Shown here piece by piece: positions 28,932 to 37,644 of a stretch of DNA of 64,000 nt (positions are counted from its first letter, which is position 1; every line of letters starts with the position of its first letter). Source of the DNA: Dokdonella_A sp963834755 (lineage in GTDB: Bacteria; Pseudomonadota; Gammaproteobacteria; Xanthomonadales; Rhodanobacteraceae); assembly GCA_963834755.1 (NCBI GenBank), contig CAWICQ010000003.1:1-64000 (forward strand), written 5' to 3'. The notes beneath the pieces were generated by a model, which had not been told where the DNA came from, made no database searches, and saw only the letters and a program-made list of their open reading frames with translations. The position numbers and the translations under genes are program-made.

Positions 28932-28977
28932 TTGACACGCAAGTGATTACTTGCCTATCATTAATGCAAGTACTTGC
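28932..28977 (+). promoter_or_regulatory. arsR-type promoter with two palindromic operators
   Basis: TTGACA (28932-28937) and TATCAT (28956-28961) are 18 bases apart. The spacer contains GCAAGT-GATT-ACTTGC (28939-28954). A second site, GCAAGTACTTGC (28966-28977), covers the likely transcription start. A TATAAT at 28983-28988 is too close to the ATG to serve it. The sites fit autorepression by the ArsR-family protein encoded directly downstream. Confidence 0.7.
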
Positions 28978-28990
28978 TTGCATATAATGC

Positions 28991-29323
28991 ATGACAACTC
29001 GCCGCGACGATGACGCACTCTTCAAGGCGCTGGCCGACCCGAGCCGACGCAAGCTGCTCGACGTCCTGCATGCGCACGACGGCCAGACGCTGAACGAGCT
29101 CTGCAATCACCTCGACATGACGCGGCAGGGCGTGACGCAGCACCTCGACGTGCTCGAGGCGGCGAACCTCGTCGCCAGCGTACGCCGCGGACGCGAAAAA
29201 CTGCATTTCCTCAATCCGATCCCGCTACAGGAAATCTACGAGCGCTGGATCGCCAAGTTCGAAAAGCCGCGCCTCAAGGCGCTGTCGAAACTGAAACGAA
29301 AATTGGAGAAAGACAATGGCTAG
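28991..29323 (+). CDS. ArsR family helix-turn-helix regulator
   Basis: 110 residues. The winged helix-turn-helix contains 'LFKALADPSRRKLLDVLHAHDGQ', 'LNELCNHLDMTRQGVTQHLDVLEAANLV' and 'VRRGREKLHFLNP', and ends 'EKPRLKALSKLKRKLEKDNG'. No arsenic or other metal Cys motif is present. This is the subgroup that travels with SRPBCC proteins, and its stop overlaps the SRPBCC start by 8 bases. No Shine-Dalgarno precedes the ATG at 28991. Two operator-like palindromes sit in its promoter. Confidence 0.93.
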   Translation: MTTRRDDDALFKALADPSRRKLLDVLHAHDGQTLNELCNHLDMTRQGVTQHLDVLEAANLVASVRRGREKLHFLNPIPLQEIYERWIAKFEKPRLKALSKLKRKLEKDNG

Positions 29324-29792
29324 GTCGACATTCGTCTATGTCACGTATATCCGCACCACGCCGCAGAAGTTGTGGTCGGCGCTGACCGATGCGGAGTTCG
29401 CGAAGCAATACTGGTTCGGCTGCCACTGCGAAAGCGAGTGGACGGCGGGATCCTCGTGGAAGCTGGTGTCGAGCGGCGGCGAGATACTGGACGCCGGCGA
29501 GATTGTCGAGGCCGAGCCGCCGCGACGTCTCGTGATCCGCTGGCAGCAGCAGAAAAAACCCGAGCTCAAGGCCGAAGGTGCGTCGCTCTGCACGATGGAA
29601 CTGGAACAGAGCGGCACGGCGGTCAAACTCTCGATCACGCACACGATCGAGCGCGAGCCGTCGAAATTCATCGAGGCGGTGGCCGGAGGCTGGCCGAAGG
29701 TCATCTCGAATCTGAAGTCGCTGATCGAGACCGGCTCCGTCGCTTTGCAGGAGCCCTATCCGGCCGCAAGCGCCCAATCCCAAAAGGAGTGA
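29316..29792 (+). CDS. SRPBCC (AHSA1-type) domain protein
   Basis: 158 residues with a GGAG site inside the end of arsR. The START-like hydrophobic cup is shown by 'FVYVTYIRTTPQKLWSALTD', 'KQYWFGCHCESEWTAGSSWKL', 'GEIVEAEPPRRLVIRWQ', 'VKLSITHTIEREPSKFIEAVAGGWPKVISNLKSLIE'. Such proteins bind hydrophobic small molecules. The ArsR/SRPBCC pairing is common, and the SRPBCC protein may sense or handle the inducer; the ligand is unknown. Confidence 0.92.
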   Translation: MARSTFVYVTYIRTTPQKLWSALTDAEFAKQYWFGCHCESEWTAGSSWKLVSSGGEILDAGEIVEAEPPRRLVIRWQQQKKPELKAEGASLCTMELEQSGTAVKLSITHTIEREPSKFIEAVAGGWPKVISNLKSLIETGSVALQEPYPAASAQSQKE

Positions 29793-29829
29793 CGAGTATC
29801 CGGGCGGCCGTCGGGGGCTTTCCGAGGCA

Positions 29830-29876
29830 CCCTCACCCGCGCCTTTGGGCGCGGCCTCTCCCGCCAGCGGGAGAGG
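29830..29876. repeat. CTCCCGC hairpin repeat
   Basis: CCCTCACCCGCGCC, a GGGCGCGG arm and a CCTCTCCCGC/GCGGGAGAGG hairpin with a CA centre. It lies in the gap between the convergent SRPBCC and beta-helix genes. Confidence 0.75.
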
Positions 29877-29936
29877 CGATACCCGAAAAAGCGGGGATTG
29901 GAATGCACCTCGTCATCCCGAATCTCGTCCGCCCCA

Positions 29937-32363
29937 CTACGCCTCGGGGTCGAACCCGTCGGTGAAGATCGTATCGTTCAAGTACGGCACGCACGCGGAG
30001 TATTCGGATGTGTTGCCCGATGCGTCGGTCGCCGTCGCCGTGATGCCGGCGCCGCCGGGCAACACCGGATAGATGCCGGCGTGAAGCAGCGCGGAAAAGG
30101 TGACGACGCCGTCGCCGCCGACCATGCCGGTCGAGATCGTGACCAGCGTGCTGCCGATCCAGTACTGACCTTGACGGTTGTCGCCGGGATCGCAGCCGGT
30201 CAACGTCTGGTAGAAGTCGATGCGGTACGTGCCGAGCGTCGACTCCAGACTGCCGCGGAATGTTCCGCTCGCGAAGCCGCCCGCAGCCGAAGCGAGCACG
30301 GGATAGTTGAGACCGCGATTCGCATAGTCGGGCGGCTCCGACGCGGCGTCGTTGTCGTTGGGCAATACGCCGGCGGCGACGAGATCGATGCCGAGGCCGC
30401 CGTTGAAGTCGATCGAATTGCGGCGCAGCCTGTTCGCCTGGCCGATTTCGACCCAGATGCCCTGCGTCGCGTTTTGCTGGATCACGTTGTCGAGCACCTT
30501 GTTCGCGCTCGGTGCATCGTTCCCGCTGCCTTCGAAGTGCACGCCGGCCTGACCGTTGCCGTACGGCCCGGTCGTGCCCCACGCAAAACCGATGCGGTTA
30601 TTCTCGATCGTGTTGCCGGTCGCGCCGCTGTTGGCTACCGCGATGCCCGACTGCACGTTGTCGCCAATCCAGTTGCCGCTGATCTCGTTGTCGTGGCCGG
30701 CGAGGTAAAGGCCGCGCGTGCCGTTGCCGAGGTTGGTGAAGTGGCCGCTCGCATCGCCGCTCCAGCCGACGCCGACGAGGTTGCCGATGATCTGGTTGTC
30801 GTGCGTGCCCTGGAACAGCGCGATGCCGCTGCCGGTCGAGCTGCCGAGGATATTGCGATGACCATCGTCATCGCCGCCGACGGTCGAATCGTGGGCGGCG
30901 GCATCGAGCTGCACGCCGATACCGTTCGGCAGCAGCGCGTGGCCGCTCGCGTTGCCGCCGAAGCGGTTGCCGACGATGAGGTGTCCGCTGCCGGAGCGCA
31001 GGTCGATCGCGGTGTCGGAGAAGTTGCTGAACGCGAGGCCTTCGACGAACAGCGAGACGCCGTCGCCGGCGCTGGCCGGGACCACGAGGCCGCGCGTAAC
31101 CGAGGCATTGCCCGATTCGAGGATTACGCACAACGACGCGTCGTCGCCGACGTCCAGATCGTTCGCGGTCGCGCCCGTTTGCGAGAAGCCGTTGATGATC
31201 AGCGGCACGGTGACCGAGGGCAACGGCGAATCGAGCGTGATCGTGTGAGGTCCGCAACCGGAGCCGAGATCGAACGTGATCAAGCCGCTGCCGTGCGCGT
31301 TCGCGCCGAGGATCGCCGTGCGCAAGGAGCCGGTGCCGGAATCACTCGTGCTGCTGACGGTCTGCAGGAACGCATCGTCGATGCTCGATTCGTACGCGCC
31401 GCGATCGGGTGCCGTGCCGACGATGCGGGCGCGGCCCGGCAGGTCGGTCGCCGGCAGGCCGCCGCGCACGTTCGTCGCGCCGGTATTGATGACCGGCGAC
31501 GGCGGCGATTCGATCGGTCGATAATTGGCGTCGAGTCTCGGATTGCCGGTCTGCGTGCCGATCGGCGGAAAGAACGGAGTCGGATAGTTCGACGTACCGA
31601 TCACATTGTCGACGAGCACGAGAAAACTGTCGTCGCAGGCCAGATCGTGGCCGCCGTTGCCGTAGATGATGTTGTTGTACGCGTAGAGGATGGCGCCGCT
31701 GAAATCGAGATAGGCATGCACGCCGTCGCCTTGCGTATTATCGACGATCGTGTCGTTGATGAGCTCGAAAGTCAGACTGTCGTCATTGGTTGCGCCGAGC
31801 AGCACGGCAGGGAAATTGCCGAGCTCATTGTGGGCGACCACGGTGTCGACGATACGCACGATCACATCGTCGTCGTCAGCGCGCCACTGGATGTCGATGT
31901 TGCCGCCGTTGATAACCGCGTCCCTTCGCAGCAGGATCTCGCTGCCCGCGGGCACTTCGGGGTCGAAGTCGGTGTCGTGATAGATGCCCACGAGACCGTA
32001 CCAGGTCAGTCCTTCGAGCGTCAGGTCGCCGCGCGGATAGAGTTCGGTGTATTGCGTCATGACGGTGTTGCCGAGTGCAATGTTGCGGCTCGCACAGCCG
32101 GCGCTGTAACCGCCGCGCAGACTCGTGCCGCCGGACACCGGCATCACGAAGCCGATGTCGTAGGTGCCGCGCACGAGTTTGATGGTCGCTGGCGCGAACC
32201 GTGCCGATGCCATCGCGGTTGCCAGGTCGTTGTCGCTGGACACGCAGATGTCCGCGGCCTGTGCTGCCGGGGCGGCGATCACGATCCACATGGCCAGTGC
32301 GAGTCCGATCCATGCCAAGCGCCCGGTCGCGCGGGCGGACCTCGTTGCCTGACGTCCGAACAT
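29937..32363 (-). CDS. Secreted beta-helix protein with DGFD tail
   Basis: 808 residues from ATG 32363 (GAGGA about 8 bases upstream); an in-frame GTG at 32393 is less likely. The signal peptide contains 'LAWIGLALAMWIVIAAPAAQA'. Two right-handed beta-helix regions follow. The first, 'DNDLATAMASARFAPATIKLVRGTY', resembles the CSLREA-like pattern; the second has copper-binding-like NosD repeats ('GNRFGGNASGHALLPNGIGV', 'NQIIGNLVGVGWSGDASGH', 'GNTIENNRIGF'). The end is 'LNDTIFTDGFDPEA', the shared tail. Probably a secreted or surface protein; substrate unknown. Confidence 0.88.
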   Translation of the reverse strand: MFGRQATRSARATGRLAWIGLALAMWIVIAAPAAQAADICVSSDNDLATAMASARFAPATIKLVRGTYDIGFVMPVSGGTSLRGGYSAGCASRNIALGNTVMTQYTELYPRGDLTLEGLTWYGLVGIYHDTDFDPEVPAGSEILLRRDAVINGGNIDIQWRADDDDVIVRIVDTVVAHNELGNFPAVLLGATNDDSLTFELINDTIVDNTQGDGVHAYLDFSGAILYAYNNIIYGNGGHDLACDDSFLVLVDNVIGTSNYPTPFFPPIGTQTGNPRLDANYRPIESPPSPVINTGATNVRGGLPATDLPGRARIVGTAPDRGAYESSIDDAFLQTVSSTSDSGTGSLRTAILGANAHGSGLITFDLGSGCGPHTITLDSPLPSVTVPLIINGFSQTGATANDLDVGDDASLCVILESGNASVTRGLVVPASAGDGVSLFVEGLAFSNFSDTAIDLRSGSGHLIVGNRFGGNASGHALLPNGIGVQLDAAAHDSTVGGDDDGHRNILGSSTGSGIALFQGTHDNQIIGNLVGVGWSGDASGHFTNLGNGTRGLYLAGHDNEISGNWIGDNVQSGIAVANSGATGNTIENNRIGFAWGTTGPYGNGQAGVHFEGSGNDAPSANKVLDNVIQQNATQGIWVEIGQANRLRRNSIDFNGGLGIDLVAAGVLPNDNDAASEPPDYANRGLNYPVLASAAGGFASGTFRGSLESTLGTYRIDFYQTLTGCDPGDNRQGQYWIGSTLVTISTGMVGGDGVVTFSALLHAGIYPVLPGGAGITATATDASGNTSEYSACVPYLNDTIFTDGFDPEA

Positions 32364-32580
32364 TGCCGCGTCCTCCGAGGCCAAATGCCCCACTCCCGCG
32401 TGCTAAACGTCGGATGGCGAGAGAAGCGGGCAGCCGCGTCAAACACGGCGGCGGAGTAAACGGCCGCGCGGGCGATTGCGCGGGCTTTCGTTCACGATTC
32501 GGGGAAAGACGCTGCGATCGGGGCGCCCTGTGACGTGTACACTGCGGGCGCCTCGCAGCGAGCGAGGGCGGATCAAGCCT

Positions 32581-33147
32581 ATGTCCGCATCCGAGCAGCT
32601 CACCGATCTCCTGAACGCGGCGCAGTCGGGCGATTCCGACGCCGCAGAAGTCGCTTACGCGATCGTCTACGAGGAACTGCGCGAGCGCGCCGGACAATCC
32701 TTGCGACGCGTACCAGGCGCCACGCTGACGCCGACCGCGCTGGTCCACGAGGTCTACCTTCGTTTTGGCGATCGGGCCGGAAAGCCGCTGCGCGATCGCT
32801 CGCACTTCTTCGCGCTCGCCGCGCGGGCGATGCGTCAGATCGTGATCGAGCACGCGCGACGCCGAGGTGCACTCAAGCGCGGTGGGGATCAGCAGGAAAT
32901 CGAGCTCGATACCGCGTTGATTCTTGCCGACGCCGATCTCTCGCGCGCACTCGAAGTCGACACCGCGCTGCGCGCGCTCGAACAGCGCGACGGCGATCTC
33001 GCGCAACTGGTCGAATGGCATTTCTTCGGCGGGCTCACGTTCGATGAAATCGCCGAGGCGACCGATCGGCACGAGCGCACGGTGCGGCGCGATTGGGAGC
33101 TCGCCCGCGCGTTCCTGCGCCGCGAGCTCGGCGCGGCGATGCCATGA
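32581..33147 (+). CDS. ECF-type RNA polymerase sigma factor (Sig-70 X6 subfamily)
   Basis: 188 residues. 'MSASEQLTDLLNAAQSGDSDA' opens region 2, 'LTPTALVHEVYLRFGD' and 'HFFALAARAMRQIVIEHARRRGA' are typical of this subfamily, and region 4 is 'LVEWHFFGGLTFDEIAEATDRHERTVRRDWELARAFLRREL'. No anti-sigma gene is present. Its stop overlaps the kinase ATG by 4 bases (ATGA), so a phosphorylation-based control of the sigma factor is plausible, as known for sigma/kinase pairs elsewhere. Confidence 0.92.
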   Translation: MSASEQLTDLLNAAQSGDSDAAEVAYAIVYEELRERAGQSLRRVPGATLTPTALVHEVYLRFGDRAGKPLRDRSHFFALAARAMRQIVIEHARRRGALKRGGDQQEIELDTALILADADLSRALEVDTALRALEQRDGDLAQLVEWHFFGGLTFDEIAEATDRHERTVRRDWELARAFLRRELGAAMP

Positions 33148-36098
33148 CCACCGGCGCCGACTGGCTGCGCGTCAAGGCGCTGTTCGCGCGCGCGCTCGAC
33201 GTACCCGAGGCCGAGCGCGAGCGATGGGCCGCCGATCAGTGCGGCGACGATGCGGATACGTTGCAGGAGCTGCGCTCCCTGCTCGCTGCACAAAGTGCTC
33301 CGCGCGGTGATTTCCTGAGTCGCGGCAAGCACCTGTTCGGCCCTCTGTTCGCGACGCCTGCGGACGGCGCGCAAGGACCCGGCGCCGGTGCGCGCATCGG
33401 GCCGTATCGCTTGCTGCGGGAAGTCGGCGCCGGCGGCATGGGCCGCGTATTCCTCGCCGAACGGGCCGACGGCCAGTTCACGCGCAACGTCGCGCTGAAG
33501 CTCATCCGCAGCGAGTTCGGAAGTCCCGAGTTGCTGCGGCGATTCCTGCGCGAGCGCGACACGCTCGCGCGGCTCGGTCATCCGAACATCGCGACGCTGC
33601 TCGACGGCGGCGTCGAAAACGATCTGCCGTATTTCACGATGGAGTTCGTCGAAGGCGAGCCGATCGATCGCTGGTGCGACGAGCGCACGCTCGACATCCG
33701 CGCGCGCGTCGGTCTGTTGATCAAGATCTGCGATGCCGTGCAGCACGCGCATCGCAATTTGATCGTTCATCGCGACATCAAGCCGTCGAACATTCTCGTG
33801 ACGGCTCAGGGCGAGCCGAAGCTGCTGGATTTCGGCATCGCCAAACCTCTTGCGTCCGGCGACGGCGGCGAGCGCACCGGTACCGAAACGAATCCGATGA
33901 CGCGCGAATACGCCGCGCCGGAACAAGTGCTCGGCGAGCCGGTGACGATCGCGACGGATGCGTACGCACTCGGTGTGCTGATGTATCGGCTGCTCACCGG
34001 CCGCCTGCCGTACCGGCGCGCCGAGCTCGGCGAGATCGGCTGGTCGAAGGCGATCATCGAGGAAGCGCCAGAGCCACTCGATCAGGCGATCGATCGTCCG
34101 CGACCGGCCAACGCGCGCGCCGCTGCGATTGCTCCGGACGTGGCGCGCGGCATGTCCAAGGACGCGCTCAAGCGCGCGTTGCGCGGCGATCTCGAACGGA
34201 TCGTGCAACGCGCACTCGCAAAGGTGCCCGAAGCGCGCTACTCGACGGTCGGCGCATTGGCGGACGATTTGCGCGCGTATCTCGACGGACGCGCGCTGAG
34301 CGGCGGCACGCGCCGCTATCGCATGCGCAAGTTCGTGCAGCGTCATTGGCTGCCACTGGCCGCGGGCGCGACGGCATTGCTTGCGATCGTCGTCGGCGCG
34401 GCAGGCATCGCCTGGGAAGCGCGCCAACGCGAGCGCGCGGCCGAAGATGCGCTGCGCGAGGCGAAGACGACCGCGTCGGTCAAGGATTTTCTGATCGGGC
34501 TGTTCGACGCGGTCGATCCGCACGAAGCCAAAGGTCGCAACGTCAGCGCGCGCGAACTGCTCGAACGCGGCAAGAAGGACATCGACAGCCGACCGCCCGA
34601 CGATCCGGTCGTCAAAGCCGAATTGCAGGCCGTACTCGGCCGCATCGATTTCCATCTCGGCCTGCACGCGGAAGCGAGCGAGTTGCAGCGCCAGGCCGCG
34701 ACATCGTTCGAAGCGACCGGCGCGCATCCGCTGCAGCTCGCCGAAGTCGAGCTCGACCGCGCCGAAACATCGCTCGAAGCCGTCGACACAAAAACCGCCG
34801 TGTCATTGCTGGATGCGGCGAGCGTGGGTTTGCGGGCGATGCCCGATGCGCCGGTGCGCGATCGCATTCGTCTGTTGACGTTGCGCAGCACGCTCGCTGT
34901 CACGCAGCGCAAGTTCGCAGATGCCAAGCGCGAAGCGGACGCGGCGGTCGATCTCGCGCATCGCCCGCCCGTCGACGATCGTCTGCTCGCACACGCGCTT
35001 TTGCTCGCGGGCGATGCCGAATGGGGTCTGCACGCGCTCGATCCCGCCGAGCAGCATTTTCGCGAAGGTCTCGCGCTCGCCGAGAAGACCGAAGGTCGCG
35101 AAGGACTCACCGTCGCCTCGCTGCATCGCAATCTCGCGATCATCGCCGCCAGCCGCTCGCACTACGCCGATGCGCTCGCGCAAGTGCAGTCGACCTTCGA
35201 GATCCACACCAAGATCCTCGGTCCCGAGCATCCGCAGACGCTCGACGATATGGTCGACATCGCGCAGTACGAGCAGCACCTCGGCCGCTACCGCGAAGCG
35301 GGCGAGCTTCTAAAGAAAACCGATGCGCTCCAGCGGCGCACGCTGGGCGAGGACAGCCCAGCACGCGCCGGCACGCTGGTGAATCTCGGTGTGGTGTTGA
35401 TTTACGACGGCGATCTTGGCGGCGCCGAACGTGCGTTCAACGATGCGATCAAGATCTGGGAGCCCAGGCTCGGCCGCGAATTCCAGGGCGTGCAATTCGC
35501 CGTCGGCAATCTCGGACACGTGCATCGCCTGCAGGGTCGGCTCGACGAAGCGGAAGCCGAGTTCACGGAAGTCAAACGGGGTTTCGAAAAGCAGGGCAAC
35601 AAGGACGATCCGGAACTCTTCTATCAACTCGGCGAACTGCAACGACTGCGCGGCCACAAGGACGCCGCAGTCGAACTGGATCGACAGGCGGTCGGATTTG
35701 CTCAGGCCAAGGAAGGCGAAGACAGCGAAACGACGGCGCTCGCGCACCGTTATCTTGCGCTCGCGTTGCGCGACGATGGCGATGCGGCCGGTGCCGAGCG
35801 TGAATTCCGGGCGGCGCTGACGTTCTTTGCCGCAAAGTTTCCGAGTACGGGCCATCCGCAGACGGCCAACGTGCAGCTCGACTTGGCGCAACTACTCGTC
35901 GCCGATCCCCCTAGGCACGATGAGGCGCAGCATCTTGCCGAGCAGGCGACGCAAATCCGCGAGCACTTTTTCGGCAACGATGATGCGCGAACGATCGCAG
36001 CGCGAACGATCGCCGGCCGCATGGCCAAGGGCACGGCCGGCGTTTCGACGGATTCATCGTCGAAGCAGCATGCGCGGCACTCGCCTCAATCGGGGTAA
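33144..36098 (+). CDS. Transmembrane Ser/Thr protein kinase with TPR sensor half
   Basis: 984 residues. A short N-terminal helical segment (1-75) precedes the kinase: glycine loop 'EVGAGGMGRV' (93-102), Lys119 in 'VALKLI', catalytic 'VHRDIKPSN' (Asp211), 'DFGIAKP' (229-231), 'YAAPEQVLG' and 'TDAYALGVLMYRLLTG'. One membrane helix lies at about 402-424 ('WLPLAAGATALLAIVVGAAG'). The C-terminal half (about 430-984) consists of tetratricopeptide-type repeats ('ASLHRNLAIIAASRSHYADAL', 'AGTLVNLGVVLIYDGDLGGAERAF') and should lie in the periplasm. The gene is translationally coupled to the sigma factor. It is predicted catalytically active. Confidence 0.92.
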   Translation: MTTGADWLRVKALFARALDVPEAERERWAADQCGDDADTLQELRSLLAAQSAPRGDFLSRGKHLFGPLFATPADGAQGPGAGARIGPYRLLREVGAGGMGRVFLAERADGQFTRNVALKLIRSEFGSPELLRRFLRERDTLARLGHPNIATLLDGGVENDLPYFTMEFVEGEPIDRWCDERTLDIRARVGLLIKICDAVQHAHRNLIVHRDIKPSNILVTAQGEPKLLDFGIAKPLASGDGGERTGTETNPMTREYAAPEQVLGEPVTIATDAYALGVLMYRLLTGRLPYRRAELGEIGWSKAIIEEAPEPLDQAIDRPRPANARAAAIAPDVARGMSKDALKRALRGDLERIVQRALAKVPEARYSTVGALADDLRAYLDGRALSGGTRRYRMRKFVQRHWLPLAAGATALLAIVVGAAGIAWEARQRERAAEDALREAKTTASVKDFLIGLFDAVDPHEAKGRNVSARELLERGKKDIDSRPPDDPVVKAELQAVLGRIDFHLGLHAEASELQRQAATSFEATGAHPLQLAEVELDRAETSLEAVDTKTAVSLLDAASVGLRAMPDAPVRDRIRLLTLRSTLAVTQRKFADAKREADAAVDLAHRPPVDDRLLAHALLLAGDAEWGLHALDPAEQHFREGLALAEKTEGREGLTVASLHRNLAIIAASRSHYADALAQVQSTFEIHTKILGPEHPQTLDDMVDIAQYEQHLGRYREAGELLKKTDALQRRTLGEDSPARAGTLVNLGVVLIYDGDLGGAERAFNDAIKIWEPRLGREFQGVQFAVGNLGHVHRLQGRLDEAEAEFTEVKRGFEKQGNKDDPELFYQLGELQRLRGHKDAAVELDRQAVGFAQAKEGEDSETTALAHRYLALALRDDGDAAGAEREFRAALTFFAAKFPSTGHPQTANVQLDLAQLLVADPPRHDEAQHLAEQATQIREHFFGNDDARTIAARTIAGRMAKGTAGVSTDSSSKQHARHSPQSG

Positions 36099-36117
36099 GC
36101 AGCTACTGTCGAAAGCG

Positions 36118-37014
36118 TCAGAACGTGTAGCCGAGGCCGATCCCCACACCGTTCGACGTCAAGTGGATGGCGTTGCCGTCTTCGTTGCTGCGTTCGTTCT
36201 GCGCGAAATAGCTGTGGAATGCGTAGATGCCGGCGCGCCATTGCGCGTCGAAGCGGTATTCGACGCCCAGTGACAGGTCTTCGTTGGTCTGCGCAAGCCG
36301 CACTTCGCCGCCTTCGGTGCGGAAGCTGTCGACCCACGGCAGACGCCCGGCGCTGGCATCGGCCGTCAGCTTCCACTGCTCGCCGAACGGATAGCGCAGG
36401 TGTAGCCCCAGCGTCGGCACTGGCAGCTCCTGCACGTAGAAATCTTCCTTGAGCTCGTTGCCGACACTGTCGGCCGCCAGCGTGCCTTGCAGGCGGAAAT
36501 TGAGCAGCTCGAATATCGCGCCGACGCTGCCCCAGATGCCGCCGCCGTTGTCGAAACCGACGAGGCGTCGCCAGTACGACGCGTCTAACGCGAGGAAATC
36601 CTGAAAGTGCGTGACCGTGTCCAAACGACCGGGCGCGATCGTTGCGCCGTTGAAGTTGACCGGCGTGTCGATCATCGCGCTGCCGTCGAGCGTCGAAGTC
36701 GCAAGGCCGAGATGCACTTCGTCGAGATCCGAATACGATCGGATCGCGCGCAGGCGCAGCGTCGTCATGCGGTTGATGTCGAGATCGTTGCCGATGCCCA
36801 GGCGCGTGCCCTGGATATCGCCTTCGCGCACCTGCACCCAACCGCCGGGCGAGCCGACTTCGGCGAGAACGGACAGGTCCCAGCCGTTGTCCGCCCGCGC
36901 GGGTGCCGTGGCCAAAAGTCCGAGCGCAAGCAGCACGGGCGCAGCGAATACGCGGCGCGAGCGGAACGCCGATCGCCGCGTCCGCTGCATCGTGGACCAC
37001 GCGGCGCCGTGCAT
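36118..37014 (-). CDS. Outer-membrane beta-barrel-like protein
   Basis: 298 residues from ATG 37014, which has GGAG about 6 bases upstream; ATG 36990 is an alternative with a tidier signal peptide but no ribosome binding site. The signal peptide 'VFAAPVLLALGLLATAPARA' precedes alternating beta-strands ('TRLGIGNDLDINRMTTLRLRAI', 'GAIFELLNFRLQGTL', 'GVEYRFDAQWRAGIYAFHSYF'). It ends in 'GIGLGYTF', the terminal aromatic residue used for outer-membrane insertion. Cargo or ligand unknown. Divergent from the DUF3574 gene with only 31 bases between the starts. Confidence 0.8.
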   Translation of the reverse strand: MHGAAWSTMQRTRRSAFRSRRVFAAPVLLALGLLATAPARADNGWDLSVLAEVGSPGGWVQVREGDIQGTRLGIGNDLDINRMTTLRLRAIRSYSDLDEVHLGLATSTLDGSAMIDTPVNFNGATIAPGRLDTVTHFQDFLALDASYWRRLVGFDNGGGIWGSVGAIFELLNFRLQGTLAADSVGNELKEDFYVQELPVPTLGLHLRYPFGEQWKLTADASAGRLPWVDSFRTEGGEVRLAQTNEDLSLGVEYRFDAQWRAGIYAFHSYFAQNERSNEDGNAIHLTSNGVGIGLGYTF

Positions 37015-37045
37015 CGGACTCCGCTTTGGTGTACACAGCGCGCCT
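37015..37045. promoter_or_regulatory. 31-base divergent gap with GTGTACAC palindrome
   Basis: Only 31 bases separate two divergent start codons, and a perfect 8-base palindrome GTGTACAC (37029-37036) sits in the middle. It could be an operator shared by both genes, but the promoters must then overlap coding sequence. Short palindromes also occur by chance. Confidence 0.25.
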
Positions 37046-37513
37046 ATGCATGCCACGCGAGTACTCATCGTTGCCCACCATCGGCGCCGTGCGCCGCTCG
37101 TGGCCTTGTCCGCACTGACGATGCTGCTCGCGATCCAGGGCTGCGCGGTCGAATGGACGCGCGAGCATCGCCTGTACTGCCGCATGGACGAACGCCTGCT
37201 GGTCCGCGACACGCTCTACTTCGGTCTGTCGATCCCCGGCGGCGGCGAGGTCAGCGAAGCGGACTGGCGGCACTTCGAAACCGACGATCTCACTCGCGCC
37301 TTTCCGCAAGGTTTCACCGTGCTCGATGCGCACGGCGCCTGGCGCGGGACGAACGGCGAGACCGTCCATGAGCCCGCTCGCGTTGTGATCGTGACCCACG
37401 ACGACGACGCGACATCCCGATCAGCCGTCGACGATGTCGTTCGAAGCTATCGTGCGGCATTTCATCAGGAGGCCGTGCTGCGCGAGCGCGCCGCGGTCTG
37501 CGGGTCGCAATAA
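37046..37513 (+). CDS. DUF3574 family lipoprotein
   Basis: 155 residues. The signal 'APLVALSALTMLLAIQGC' ends in a lipobox with Cys33. DUF3574 features follow: 'DTLYFGLSIPGGGEVSEADWRHFE', 'FPQGFTVLDAHGAWRG', 'EPARVVIVTH' and 'SYRAAFHQEAVLRERAAVC'. Function of the family is unknown; this one should be membrane-anchored in the periplasm. There is no obvious ribosome binding site. Confidence 0.88.
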   Translation: MHATRVLIVAHHRRRAPLVALSALTMLLAIQGCAVEWTREHRLYCRMDERLLVRDTLYFGLSIPGGGEVSEADWRHFETDDLTRAFPQGFTVLDAHGAWRGTNGETVHEPARVVIVTHDDDATSRSAVDDVVRSYRAAFHQEAVLRERAAVCGSQ

Positions 37514-37644
37514 TCGAATTTCGTCGATCGCGCGACGGGAAACTATTGCGATTTCACCGTATCGCGACAAAATAAAAGTGACGATGCTGAGCGTAGCGTA
37601 CGCCTCGCGTGGCCGCGCGGCATGGACGGGACGATCGCAGCCGA

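Noticed and set aside
28983..28988. Consensus TATAAT just before the arsR ATG
   Set aside because: It ends two bases before the start codon, so transcription from it would begin inside the gene; the upstream TTGACA/TATCAT pair is better.
29898..32459. 853-codon open frame antisense to the 808-residue beta-helix gene
   Set aside because: The sense strand encodes a convincing exported protein with signal peptide and ribosome binding site; the antisense reading is a GC artefact.
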